Of a DNA stretch of 64,000 nucleotides, positions 7,909-17,321 are shown one piece after another. Within the stretch, counting starts at the first letter, position 1, and every line of letters begins with the position of its first letter. Origin of the DNA: Mucilaginibacter geliditolerans. GTDB lineage: Bacteria; Bacteroidota; Bacteroidia; Sphingobacteriales; Sphingobacteriaceae. The notes below the pieces were generated by a model that saw only the letters and a program-made list of their open reading frames with translations, was not told the origin of the DNA and did not search any database. Location: positions 13,174-77,173 of the forward strand of contig NZ_JACHBY010000014.1 of NCBI RefSeq assembly GCF_014200495.1. The letters run 5' to 3'. A program made the position numbers and the translations under genes.

Positions 7909-10791
7909 ATGAAAAATAAATATATAATCAAAAGGGCACATCTTGTACTGTTACTCTTCATAATAAAAACAGGCATATATGCACAATCCTCAATATCTTC
8001 ATCAAAACGCGAGCATTTGTCAATGGACAATGACTGGCGGTTTGCGTTGGGACATGCCTATGATCCTGCAAAAGATTTTAACAACGGTACGGGCGGATTC
8101 TCTTATTTTGCGAAGGCCGGATATGGGGATGGCGCGGCGTCGCCACAGTTTGATGATAGGGGCTGGCGAAAAATTAACCTGCCGCACGATTGGGCGGTTG
8201 AGCAGCCCTTTAGCCCCAAAGGCAGCACGAGCCATGGATCAAAGGCTATAGGGCGTAATTTTCCTGAAGCGAGCGTTGGCTGGTATCGCAAAGCATTTTT
8301 TGTTCCGGCTGCTGACCTTGGCAAACATATTTCCATTGCTTTTGATGGTGTTTTTCGTAACAGCATGGTTTGGGTTAACGGGCATTATTTAGGTACGGAA
8401 GAAAGTGGCTATAGCAGTTTCGAATATAATATATCTGAATACCTTAACTATGGCGGTAACAATGTTGTGGCAGTGCGGGTGGATGCCACTATGGAAGAGG
8501 GCTGGTTTTATGAAGGTGCTGGTATTTACCGTCATGTATGGCTCAACAAAACCAGCCAGCTGCACGTTGCGCGCAACGGTACATTTGTAACCACAAAATT
8601 AAATGGCAACCAAGCTATTGTTAGTGCCAATATCATATTAACGAATGATAACGCCATGGCAATCGGCAACTTTACCATAAAGCAAACAATTCTTAATGCC
8701 GATGGTAAAACACTTGCATCAACAGAACAACAAGTAACAGGTTTGCAACCCCTGGAAAGTCAGGAATTTTCAAGCGAACTTAAAGTGTCCGACCCTAAAC
8801 TTTGGTCGATTGACACGCCATACCTGCACAAATTAGTAACAACTATAATTAAGGACAATGCAGTTATAGATAAATATGAAACTACGTTTGGTATCCGTAC
8901 CATCAGGTTCGATGCTAATGAAGGGTTTTTCCTTAATGGCAAACACTTGGAAATTAAAGGGACTAATAATCATCAGGATCATGCTGGTGTAGGTGTTGCT
9001 ATGCCCGATGCTTTACAGGATTTTCGAATAAAAGCGCTGAAAAGCTTTGGTTGTAACGCTATTCGCTGTTCGCATAATCCACCAACCCCCGAGTTTCTGG
9101 ATGCTTGCGACAGGTTGGGGATGCTGGTTATTGATGAAAACCGCCTGATGGGGGTAACCCAATATCATTATAACGAGTTAAAACAAATGATGTTGCGCGA
9201 CAGGAACCATCCGTGTATCATAGCATGGTCAATAGGTAATGAGGAATGGGCCATGGAAAACACTATTATCGGCGCGCGTGTTGCCGCAGCTATGCAGGCC
9301 TACGGCAAAACCATCGATTCAACCCGGTATTTTACTGAGGCTTTTAGTGGTGGTGTAGGCAGCGGCATTACAACAGTTATTGATTTGTTGGGCTACAATT
9401 ACATCGCCAATAAAAACACTGACGAACAGCATAACAAATTCCCTAACCAGTTTAGCTGGGGAACCGAAGAAGGTGCAACAACTGCAACAAGAGGAGCATA
9501 TGTCGATGATAGAAGTAAGCATCAATTGGTTGCGTATGACCGGAAACGAGATAACTCTTCATCAAGCATTGAGGAAGGCTGGAAATATTATGCCAAGCGG
9601 CCTTACCTGGCAGGTATGTTCATCTGGACAGGCTTCGACTATCGCGGCGAGCCTACGCCTTTTGGCTGGCCATCAGTTTATTCTTATCACGGCATGTTGG
9701 ATGCCTGCGGCTTTCCAAAAGACGATGTCTGGTACCTGAAATCATGGTGGACAAATGAGAATGTACTGCATATTTTGCCGCATTGGAATTGGAAAGGCAG
9801 GGAAGGACAGGAAATCAGGGTATGCGCCTATAGTAATTGTGATGAGGTTGAACTTTTTCTGAATAAAAAAAGCCTTGGTAAGAAAACTATGGAACCAAAT
9901 GGCCACCTGGAATGGCAGGTGAAATATGAACCCGGAACGCTGGAAGCCATAGGCTATAAAAAAGGTTTAAAAGCTGGTTACGATGTTGTTAAAACTACTT
10001 CAAGCCCGTATCAGGTAAAGCTACAGGCTAATGAACCTGTAATCAAAGCTGATGGAAAGGATATTGCTATAATAACGGTAAAAACAACTGACAAAGACAA
10101 TTTGGTGGTGCCCACAGCTGATAATGAGATCGGCTTTTCAATTAATGGTCCCGGTAAAATTATAGGGGTAGGTAACGGAAATCAAACTTCGCATGAGCCT
10201 GATCAATATTTAGAACGGGTTGACCTGGTCAATATCGGCAACTTAAAAGAAAAATTTGTGGACAATTTAAATGTGACTGCTGAAGTGGCTGCCAGATACG
10301 ACGATAGTGGTTGGCAAAATGCGTTTAAAGATACCAGGGATGATGCGTTTGGTCAAAAGGTGAAAGCTTTGGTTTATAGGGCGAGTTTTAATATTCAGGC
10401 TGATGGTACATTCATGACTGCTACTTTTTTCAGTAAAAGTATAGGCAAAACGGAAAGCATTTTTATTAATGGCAAAGAGATAGCCCATCAGATAAATGAT
10501 GATAATGAAAGGCATGAATTTAAACTTGATGCCTCATTGCTGCATCTTGGATCTAATACCATTGCTATAGTTGCCACTCCATTGCTCAAAGCAAATATAT
10601 GGGCTGATGTCAATACCGATCCGGGCTTAATCCAGTTAGTTTATCCGGCATTGCCATATAAAAGAAAGCTATTTAATGGTTACGCCCAGGTTATTATACA
10701 ATCAACCGGCCAGCCGGGTACAGTCGTTTTAAAAGCAACATCGCCGGGCTTAAAAGAGCACGCTATTGAAATTACGGCAGTGAACAGGTAA
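7909..10791 (+). CDS. Secreted glycoside hydrolase family 2 enzyme (beta-galactosidase/beta-glucuronidase type)
   Basis: The 960-residue product has a signal peptide ending at ~Gln26 (GIYAQ). Domains in order: GH2 sugar-binding jelly roll (~35-220, DDRGWRKINLPHDW), Ig-like sandwich (~230-335), TIM barrel (~340-620) with the acid/base motif IGNEE (Glu445) and a probable nucleophile in WGTEEG (Glu520/521), then DUF4982-type and Ig-like domains. An extra sandwich of ~150 residues (about 768-917, ARYDDSGWQNAF) is inserted between HEPDQ and FNGYAQVIIQST, which are normally adjacent in the last domain. Role: periplasmic or surface removal of beta-linked galactose or a related sugar. It follows the susCD terminator by ~215 bp, so it probably has its own promoter but belongs to the same locus. 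Substrate specificity is not determinable. Confidence 0.9.
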   Translation: MKNKYIIKRAHLVLLLFIIKTGIYAQSSISSSKREHLSMDNDWRFALGHAYDPAKDFNNGTGGFSYFAKAGYGDGAASPQFDDRGWRKINLPHDWAVEQPFSPKGSTSHGSKAIGRNFPEASVGWYRKAFFVPAADLGKHISIAFDGVFRNSMVWVNGHYLGTEESGYSSFEYNISEYLNYGGNNVVAVRVDATMEEGWFYEGAGIYRHVWLNKTSQLHVARNGTFVTTKLNGNQAIVSANIILTNDNAMAIGNFTIKQTILNADGKTLASTEQQVTGLQPLESQEFSSELKVSDPKLWSIDTPYLHKLVTTIIKDNAVIDKYETTFGIRTIRFDANEGFFLNGKHLEIKGTNNHQDHAGVGVAMPDALQDFRIKALKSFGCNAIRCSHNPPTPEFLDACDRLGMLVIDENRLMGVTQYHYNELKQMMLRDRNHPCIIAWSIGNEEWAMENTIIGARVAAAMQAYGKTIDSTRYFTEAFSGGVGSGITTVIDLLGYNYIANKNTDEQHNKFPNQFSWGTEEGATTATRGAYVDDRSKHQLVAYDRKRDNSSSSIEEGWKYYAKRPYLAGMFIWTGFDYRGEPTPFGWPSVYSYHGMLDACGFPKDDVWYLKSWWTNENVLHILPHWNWKGREGQEIRVCAYSNCDEVELFLNKKSLGKKTMEPNGHLEWQVKYEPGTLEAIGYKKGLKAGYDVVKTTSSPYQVKLQANEPVIKADGKDIAIITVKTTDKDNLVVPTADNEIGFSINGPGKIIGVGNGNQTSHEPDQYLERVDLVNIGNLKEKFVDNLNVTAEVAARYDDSGWQNAFKDTRDDAFGQKVKALVYRASFNIQADGTFMTATFFSKSIGKTESIFINGKEIAHQINDDNERHEFKLDASLLHLGSNTIAIVATPLLKANIWADVNTDPGLIQLVYPALPYKRKLFNGYAQVIIQSTGQPGTVVLKATSPGLKEHAIEITAVNR

Positions 10792-10949
10792 TGTTCATAA
10801 AGCTTTAAGCAAAAAAGCGCGTTTTCAAAACCATGTAAGGGGTATCGAACTTCTTAGCGGAATGCTAACGGTTGGCCAGGAGTTAGTTACGGTTCAGTAA
10901 AAGGGGACGATTTTTGAAAACTCAGGCAGTAGCCAAACTAGTTTGTTTA

Positions 10950-11022
10950 TGCGGAGAATAAGTATTAAATTCTCCGCAAATTTGCGGAGAATAAAGATTA
11001 TATTTACCGAACAATTGCGGAG
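10950..11022 (+). promoter_or_regulatory. Operator-like array upstream of the Fic gene
   Basis: TGCGGAGAAT (10950-10959) and ATTCTCCGCA (10969-10978) form a perfect 10-bp inverted repeat. A third copy in direct orientation (TTTGCGGAGAATAA, 10981-10994) and a short fourth copy (GCGGAG, 11017-11022) follow, the last ending 2 bp before the ATG at 11025. The array covers the expected promoter region, so it is most simply an operator. The winged-helix tail of the Fic protein is a natural candidate for the binding protein (inference). Confidence 0.65.
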
Positions 11023-11024
11023 TT

Positions 11025-12125
11025 ATGTATATACATCAATTAAAAGACTGGCCTTTCTTTATATGGAATACTGAATCGATACACTTTCGTTTAGGTGAAG
11101 TACGACACCGACAAGGACGGATATTAGGATTGATGAGTTCGGCTGGTTTCAAGTTGCAAGAGAGCGCGGTACTGAATACCTTAACTTTGGATGTTACCAA
11201 GTCTAGCGAGATAGAGGGCGAAAAACTTAATACCGACCAAGTAAGATCTTCAATAGCGCGCAGGTTGGGTATAGAAATAGCCGGAGCAATGCACGCTGAC
11301 CGAAATGTGGATGGGGTGGTCGAAATGATGTTGGATGCAACTCAAAAATATACAGATGATTTAACTGCAGATCGTCTATTTGACTGGCACGCAGCTTTAT
11401 TTCCAACTGGAAGAAGTGGTATGCATAAAATCAAGGTTGCCGCCTGGCGTACACCACAAGCCGGGCCGATGCAAGTGGTATCAGGAGCAATGGGCAAAGA
11501 GAAAGTTCACTTTGAAGCACCCGAAGCAGGGCGTTTGCCAGTAGAAATGGATTCATTTTTAAATTGGTTTAACGCTAAATCAACGACTGATGCGGTATTG
11601 AAGGCAGCAATAGCGCATTTATGGTTTGTAACCATACACCCATTTGATGATGGTAACGGTCGTATCACTCGAGCTATAACTGATATGCAACTTGCTCGCG
11701 CTGATAAAACGCCCCAACGTTTTTATAGCATGTCAGCCCAAATATTAAAAGAGAGAGCAGCCTATTATGCTATGTTGGAACAAACACAAAAAGGCAGTTT
11801 GGATATTACCCCTTGGTTGAGTTGGTTTTTGGATTGTCTATTTCACGCTATGGATTTTACTGAGGAGACTTTATCTACAGTTGCGACCAGAACCCAATTT
11901 TGGGAAAAGAATCGCGGAATCCTGTTAAATAGCCGTCAGCAATATATGGTCAGCGCTTTGCTCGACGAATTTCATGGCAAGCTAACCAGTACAAAATGGG
12001 CTAAGATGACGAAAAGCTCTCCGGATACTGCATTAAGAGATATACAAGATCTCATAGAAAAAGGTATACTGGAAAAAGAACCCGGTGGCGGCCGAAATAC
12101 GACCTACGCTTTAATAACAATTTAG
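11025..12125 (+). CDS. Fic family protein with DUF4172-type N-terminus and C-terminal winged helix
   Basis: The 366-residue product has an N-terminal DUF4172-like region (~1-85, IHQLKDWPFFIWN) with the class II autoinhibitory motif SxxxEG at Ser60-Gly65 (SSEIEG). The Fic core follows, with the catalytic loop HPFDDGNGR at 205-213. A winged-helix-like C-terminus (~295-366) ends WAKMTKSSPDTALRDIQDLIEKGIL. Fic enzymes with an intact HPFxDGNGR loop AMPylate protein hydroxyls; the inhibitory Glu keeps them quiet. It stands alone between the GH2 gene and a tRNA remnant. The upstream inverted repeats suggest autoregulation through the winged helix. Target protein unknown. Confidence 0.9.
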   Translation: MYIHQLKDWPFFIWNTESIHFRLGEVRHRQGRILGLMSSAGFKLQESAVLNTLTLDVTKSSEIEGEKLNTDQVRSSIARRLGIEIAGAMHADRNVDGVVEMMLDATQKYTDDLTADRLFDWHAALFPTGRSGMHKIKVAAWRTPQAGPMQVVSGAMGKEKVHFEAPEAGRLPVEMDSFLNWFNAKSTTDAVLKAAIAHLWFVTIHPFDDGNGRITRAITDMQLARADKTPQRFYSMSAQILKERAAYYAMLEQTQKGSLDITPWLSWFLDCLFHAMDFTEETLSTVATRTQFWEKNRGILLNSRQQYMVSALLDEFHGKLTSTKWAKMTKSSPDTALRDIQDLIEKGILEKEPGGGRNTTYALITI

Positions 12126-12246
12126 TGTTCGTTCCTACTATGGCCAAGGTCACAAGTTAAATTTCAATTCAAAGAAATGCTTATAGAGTCGAAATTTAAA
12201 ATCATATATTGTTAATTATCAATTTTTTAACTAAAATTTGCGTTTA

Positions 12247-12297
12247 TATAGACTCATAATCTTTTGGTCCCTGGTTCGAGCCCAGGTGGGCGCACTT
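12247..12297 (+). pseudogene. 3' half of a tRNA-Met(CAU)-like gene (attachment-site remnant)
   Basis: The sequence matches the 3' part of a tRNA: anticodon loop CTCATAA (12253-12259, anticodon CAU), a variable segment, T-arm CCTGG-TTCGAGC-CCAGG and acceptor strand TGGGCGC. There is no 5' half: the expected GCGCCCA acceptor and D-arm are absent upstream, and the upstream side of the anticodon stem is imperfect. A 3'-only tRNA piece ~200 bp in front of an integrase start is a classic integration scar. The 20-bp stretch 12250-12269 recurs exactly at 36795-36814. Confidence 0.8.
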
Positions 12298-12301
12298 CAA
12301 T

Positions 12302-12337
12302 AAAAAGCCGTTTTTCTGTGAAGAAAACGGCTTTTTT
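12302..12337 (+). terminator. Intrinsic terminator behind the tRNA remnant
   Basis: AAAAGCCGTTTT and AAAACGGCTTTTTT flank a short loop. It has the form of a tRNA-gene terminator and still sits directly behind the 3' tRNA half, which suggests that this end carries the native downstream flank of a tRNA locus. Confidence 0.75.
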
Positions 12338-12434
12338 CGCTTCTATGAGCAGATTTTTGGTTATCTGCGCCACTGACTTGGCAGTCGTCCATTGTCAGGA
12401 TTTACACGATTTTTTGTTGGATTTCACGCAGGAA

Positions 12435-12453
12435 TGTTACGAATATGTTACAG
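12435..12453 (+). repeat. 11-bp-periodic TGTTAC direct repeat before integrase 1
   Basis: TGTTAC at 12435-12440 and TGTTACAG at 12446-12453 start 11 bp apart. The same pair with the same period occurs at 24480, 31657 and 36686, each near an element end or integrase. These may be recombinase or accessory-factor binding sites (inference). Confidence 0.5.
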
Positions 12454-12477
12454 TCCTGTGTGCTTAATGAATGTAAA

Positions 12478-13716
12478 ATGGCTACAGTTAGCGCAAAGGT
12501 GTTTAAACATCACAAAAAAGCAGATGGAACATTTAATGTTAAAATATGTCTCTATCACAAAAGTGTACGCAAGTACATGGATACTTCTCATTTCGTTTCT
12601 GAGAAGCAATTAAATAAGCGGTACAAAATAAATGACAAGTTTATCAATAATTTAGTTGAGAAAACACTTCAGGAATACCGTGAGACAATTAGTGAATTAG
12701 ACTCCAAGATCGGCTTTTTTAGCTGTGAAAAATTAGTTGATTACCTAGAACAAAAACATCATGTTATAGATTTTATTTTATTCATAAAGGAACACATTGC
12801 CCAGTTGATAAAGGAAAATCGTGAACCCTATTCCAGATGTTTTAGAACTGTAAAAAATAGCTTGATTGACTATTTTGGCAGTGAATCTGTATCAATTAAT
12901 GACATACATTCTAATATGTTAAAGTCTTATGAAAGATTTTTAAGAAGCGAAAGAACAATAAAGCGTATTAACCAATTGGGTAAGATAATTCAAACAAAAG
13001 AAAAAGGATTGTCAGACAGCGGCCTCCATAATCATATGCGTGATCTGCGCACGCTCTTCAATGCTGCTAGAGATCATTATAACAATGATGACCTCGGATT
13101 ATATAAGATTAGGCATTATCCATTTAAAAAATACAAAGTTGGTGCGGCACCGCTGACTAAAAAACGGAATATCACTATTGAACAAGTTAAATTAATAAGA
13201 GACTGCAATCCAGTGCCTGACAGCCGTGCAGAATTGGCAAGGGATCTATTTATGTTATCATTTTATCTATGCGGAACAAACGCTGTTGATTTTTATAACC
13301 TGCGAAAAAAAGACATTCAACATGGTCGGATTGATTATAACCGGGCAAAAACAAAAAGCCGCAGAAGAGATAATGCCTTTATTAGCATCAAGCTAATTAA
13401 AGAGGCTAAGCCATTATTAGAAAAATATATAGAAATACTTCCCCAACGATACAAAAAATACGATGGTCTTGACACAGCTTTAAGCGCTGGTATGAAAGAT
13501 TTGAGAAAAATAACCGGCATTGATGACATCACCTTTTACTGGGGGCGGCATACATTTGCGAATACTGCCCGTAATGCTTGTCGGATGAGTAAAGATGATG
13601 TTGCATTGGCCTTAAATCATATTGATGAAGGCCATCGTACTACGGATATTTACATTGCTAAAGATTGGAAGATTGTGGATGAAGTGCAGGAGAAGGTGGT
13701 GGGGTTGCTGATATAG
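12478..13716 (+). CDS. Tyrosine recombinase/integrase 1 (Bacteroidota phage-integrase type)
   Basis: The start is set at the ATG at 12478 because the three sister proteins all begin MAT[IV]; an in-frame upstream start at 12445 would add 11 unrelated residues. The 412-residue product has an N-terminal arm-binding-like region (DGTFNVKI), a SAM-like core-binding region (LHNHMRDLRTLFN) and a catalytic domain with KTKSRRRD, GRHTFAN and the Tyr nucleophile in DIYIAKDW (Tyr392). The first catalytic Arg position reads CGTNAVD (Asn268), a replacement shared by the other two integrases here. The gene lies just behind the tRNA-Met remnant and is followed within ~17 bp by a truncated gene, so it sits at an element boundary. 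Confidence 0.9.
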   Translation: MATVSAKVFKHHKKADGTFNVKICLYHKSVRKYMDTSHFVSEKQLNKRYKINDKFINNLVEKTLQEYRETISELDSKIGFFSCEKLVDYLEQKHHVIDFILFIKEHIAQLIKENREPYSRCFRTVKNSLIDYFGSESVSINDIHSNMLKSYERFLRSERTIKRINQLGKIIQTKEKGLSDSGLHNHMRDLRTLFNAARDHYNNDDLGLYKIRHYPFKKYKVGAAPLTKKRNITIEQVKLIRDCNPVPDSRAELARDLFMLSFYLCGTNAVDFYNLRKKDIQHGRIDYNRAKTKSRRRDNAFISIKLIKEAKPLLEKYIEILPQRYKKYDGLDTALSAGMKDLRKITGIDDITFYWGRHTFANTARNACRMSKDDVALALNHIDEGHRTTDIYIAKDWKIVDEVQEKVVGLLI

Positions 13717-13732
13717 GAGTTTTTTGTATGGC

Positions 13733-13870
13733 ATACCCCAAGCTAATGGCATTTCCGCCCTTCAAAATCAACATCTCCAGCAACTCATCGTCGGAAGCTA
13801 AAGACTTCGCTATAATAACCTTAATCTTGTTAATGGTATCTGTATCTAAAAACGAGGAACTTTTTTTCAT
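13733..13870 (-). pseudogene. N-terminal fragment of an AbiEii-type nucleotidyltransferase
   Basis: On the minus strand from the ATG at 13870, about 46 residues (MKKSSSFLDTDTINKIKV..., ending ILKGGNAISLGYA) match the start of AbiEii/AbiGii nucleotidyltransferase toxins, where LKGGxxL precedes the catalytic DxD. The DxD part is missing: homology ends about 15 bp before the end of integrase 1, and the frame then reads antisense through the integrase 3' end. It is a remnant cut by integration or deletion. Confidence 0.6.
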
Positions 13871-13986
13871 GTGGTAATAAATCAGATTTACGCTTGCACA
13901 AAGAGATTACAGGTTTTAAAAAATCAGTTTAAATTCAATAACTAACCTATTTCGGGTTATATAATGAACTCACTATCCACGTCTGA

Positions 13987-15174
13987 TCAGGTAAATTTCA
14001 AGTTCAGTACTTTACTTATCGGCCGTTGCAAGTTTTCACCGAAAATTCGGATTTTTAATATGGTCTCAGTACCCCGCAGACCGGGGTTGACAATTGCTAT
14101 CCTTAATGGCGCCTTAAACAGGTTTTCCGGTATACCATGCTTTAAATCACCGATGGCCTGTTTGATCAGATATTTGCCATTTGATTTGTTAACCGTTGGA
14201 TACCCCTCATTCAGATTGGCAGGCGGATCCGGTGCATAACCTCTGCTAACCCCGTTAGATGTATTAAGATTGATTTGTCTGCAGTATATCTTTTCCGGGA
14301 CCAATAGATTTTCAGCGCTGTCTATTTCTATTTCGAATGATGCGTTTCTGATATACTCTTCCCCGTTATTTTGGATTGTTGCATTCAGCTTATAGCTGTG
14401 ATGTTCCCGGATAGCATAAGTATCCTCATCGGCGAAATTAGTAGCAGCAACTGAAATTAATGACCTGATCTCATTAACATTCATGTGTTCCAGAGAGAGT
14501 TCGCTTTGAGGACCGGTGGGCCTATGGTGGTCGTATGCCTGAGTTATGTAGTCACGATTCTCCTTTTCCCTGATAACCCTTTCCGCACGACGTTTGAAAA
14601 CTATGGAAGGTAATTCGAAATCTTCTATAATTTTAATTTCAAGATGGTTAGAATTTGTTTCTTCAAAGAACAGTTCAACTTCACCCTGAAAAAAAATTGA
14701 TACTGACCGCTGTTCAAATATCCGGTCAATGTCGGCCCTTATCAATCTGCTCGTCGAACTGCCTTTTCTGATAAATGATTCTCCTTTTTGTAATCGGGTA
14801 TAGTCCTTCCTCATCATATACGGCTGATCCGAACAACCATGAATAATAAAGGCAGTCAAAATTTTATTGTCGTATTGAAAATGTACATACTCAAATTGGA
14901 TTTCGGGTTCAATATTTTCGTTAATCAGTTGTGCATACCTGGACGAATCAGTTGGATTATCAATACCCGTAATTATTTTTTCGGTATCATTTTTAAGCTC
15001 TACACCGCATATGATAAAGCGCGGACCGGCATAATTAATGTTAGCCATTGCCATAACGTCTTTCAACAAGCCAGTATACGCAGTTGCAGGATATTCTGTT
15101 TTTTTGAAGTCGATATTGCGACTTTCACCCTCATTCTGCACAATCTCTTTTAATTCATTGATGTATTTGTTCAT
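13987..15174 (-). CDS. AlbA_2/Schlafen-type putative DNA-binding protein
   Basis: The 395-residue product begins with an AlbA_2 (AAA_4, divergent Schlafen-core) domain: ESRNIDFKKTEYP, LKDVMAMANINYAGPRFIICGVE, and YTRLQKGESFIRKGSSTSRL at ~5-160. The C-terminal ~230 residues have no family I recognise; the last part looks beta-rich (NATIQNNGEEYIRNASFEIEI). Such proteins are often transcription regulators or RNA/DNA-targeting defence factors. The gene stands alone among fragments, so the context (mobile region) favours a defence or regulatory role, but this is inference. Confidence 0.7.
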   Translation of the reverse strand: MNKYINELKEIVQNEGESRNIDFKKTEYPATAYTGLLKDVMAMANINYAGPRFIICGVELKNDTEKIITGIDNPTDSSRYAQLINENIEPEIQFEYVHFQYDNKILTAFIIHGCSDQPYMMRKDYTRLQKGESFIRKGSSTSRLIRADIDRIFEQRSVSIFFQGEVELFFEETNSNHLEIKIIEDFELPSIVFKRRAERVIREKENRDYITQAYDHHRPTGPQSELSLEHMNVNEIRSLISVAATNFADEDTYAIREHHSYKLNATIQNNGEEYIRNASFEIEIDSAENLLVPEKIYCRQINLNTSNGVSRGYAPDPPANLNEGYPTVNKSNGKYLIKQAIGDLKHGIPENLFKAPLRIAIVNPGLRGTETILKIRIFGENLQRPISKVLNLKFT

Positions 15175-15259
15175 TTCGCCCGGCAGTTCTTATTATTAAG
15201 CCAAATGTACCAAATCAGCACAAAGTAGACTATTGCTGATTTTTTCGCTATGTTTAAGT

Positions 15260-15721
15260 ATGAAAGTTGCTATCATTGCCTGGGGATCATTATGCTGGGA
15301 TCCTCGTGACCTTTCAATATCCAGCGAAAACTGGCTTGTTGACGGACCGGAATTGCCGGTTGAATTTGCGCGTATTTCCAATGATGGCAGGCTGACCCTG
15401 GTAATTAAACTTGGCTGGGATAAGGTTACCACGCTGTATGCCATTTCGTCCTTTGATACTCTCACGGATGCCATAAATAATCTGCGTATAAGAGAGGGCA
15501 CCACGGAAACCAATATTGGTTATTACAATTTTCTTACATCAGAATATAGAATAGGAAGAGCTGGAAATGAAATAACGAAAAATCTTTTGCACTGGAAAGC
15601 AACACATAATACCGCATCCAGTAATCCATCACCATCCAAGTCAGCAAATATGGGAGAAATCCCGGCTTTGTTAAATTCTGATGGATCAAACAATGATTTT
15701 GAAGAATTGGCAAATGTCTGA
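15260..15721 (+). pseudogene. Truncated gamma-glutamylcyclotransferase-like hypothetical gene
   Basis: From the ATG at 15260 the product reads MKVAIIAWGSLCWDPRDL..., with DGPELPVEFARISNDGRLTLV, the opening of a conserved family with a cyclotransferase-like YGSLxWDP motif. Recognisable sequence stops at about 15590-15600 (LLHW). The remaining ~40 codons to the stop at 15721 simply read the antisense of the convergent SpvB-like gene. The native C-terminal half is therefore lost. Confidence 0.6.
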
Positions 15722-17172
15722 TAACCAACCATAGTACTAAAGTAAGTTACATTTGCGCCCTGGGTTGCGTTAACGGTCATCAGGTCCGACCTGCCATCAC
15801 CATTAAAATCCTGACTTATTACAAAAGTGCTTGGTGACCCGGGTACCGGATATGGAATTGGTATAGGATTTTGAATAAGAACAAATGTTGCGATTTTGTC
15901 CGTTGACTTTGTCTGATTGATATACATCCTGCAACTATTCTCATTCCAAAAGAATAGATCTATTCTCCCATCTCCATTAAAGTCACCCCAAAGGTAATTG
16001 TCTTTGCTGTTCCTTACGATTGGAATGTTAGTTGGAACTTTGGTATAAATCAGCCTGCTGGTATCCTTTGTGCCCTGGTAAATTTCCATATTTCCGTTTA
16101 GCGGAAACTTAATTAAATCCATTACTCCATCTGAATTAAAATCAAGACTTTGTAACGTATCTGTCGATGAACATGGGATGTTTGTCTGTCTTACCATTTT
16201 ATATTTACGTTCGCCAGATCCCGTCCACCGGAATCTAACAGGTAAGTGTTCCGAACCATCCGCGCCGGATTCAATAACCGAATCTAACTCAGACACACCA
16301 ACGGTCTTGCTATCGTAATACAGTTTATACGAACGGGCGACCTTATCCTTAAATAGGCTCGTTACTGACGACAACCTTTTTGTACAGGATACCATCTGGT
16401 ATCCTTTGAAATATCTTGAAATGACATCGTTACGACTTTCGTAGCCGAAAACAACCCTACAATATGGCGTTAGCCCGGCTTGTAGATTTCCCGTATAATC
16501 CATATGGTCGGGGTAATATTCACCTGTAACTTTGTCTGTGTTATAAGTAATTGTATAGTAGTTACCTTTGGTGTCGGTAACTTTGTTAATTAACCAATAA
16601 ATCGGTACTGAACCGTTCAGTCTTATTTTGGAGTCATCAGTGTTGCCGTATTCCATCGTTAATCCTGATTTGGTTTTTACGATAAAATAAGATGGCGCTT
16701 TAACCCCACCAAAGTCTGCATCAGTTTCTATTATTTTTGAAAATGTTTGTTGTTCGGTAATATACACTGCGCCATCATTGCCATAGATTGCGGCAGGATC
16801 TTTAAGCACCATTCTTTGACCATCCAGCGCGAACCTATCCGTATTTGAAAGGGAGATTCCTGTAAGATTCCCATCCTGCGCATACGTTTGAGATGCACGG
16901 GTAATCGCTGATAGGCCCTGCAGATTCCAGCCATAACCCAAAAGCCCGTTATTACTTTGACTACTATAGGTAATTGCCAAATTAGGAGCAGTACCACAGG
17001 TTCCAGGTGAAAGCACGAAGGGGATGCTATAGGTTGCTGCCCCACCGTCGGAAACCCCAAACGACCCTATGGTGTACCCAAAGGTTTTACCTGGGATCTT
17101 ATTATATTTCATCTGTGAATACGCTGAAATAATAATAAGTAAAAAGAGCAGTGACAAAATTAGTTTTTTCAT
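15523..17172 (-). pseudogene. SpvB/RHS-type toxin-like gene, 3'-truncated (SpvB domain plus FG-GAP repeats)
   Basis: The product starts with a signal peptide (SAYSQ). It then has an SpvB N-terminal domain (GGAATYSIPFVLSPGT, PNLAITYSSQSNNGLLGYGWNL), an RHS/insecticidal-toxin-like region and FG-GAP calcium-binding repeats (DFNSDGVMDL, DFNGDGRIDL, DFNGDGRSDL, DLDGDGLLDAV). Members are normally 1500-2500+ residues with long RHS tracts; here recognisable sequence ends after ~525 residues and the last ~25 residues read antisense through the truncated cyclotransferase-like gene. This is a large 3' deletion fused at about 15600. Confidence 0.8.
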
Positions 17173-17321
17173 TGCTATAAAGTTTAAGTTACTCTAAGAT
17201 AGAGTTTTACAAATTGAATTTCAAAACTTTTTTAATTTTATTTTAATATTATTTCATAAATATTATTTAAATTTATCTCAGCCTTTATCAAACGTTCCAC
17301 ACGTATTCATTTATCACAATT

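Noticed and set aside
12250..12297. A functional tRNA gene
   Set aside because: The acceptor 5' strand and D-arm are absent, so no cloverleaf can form.
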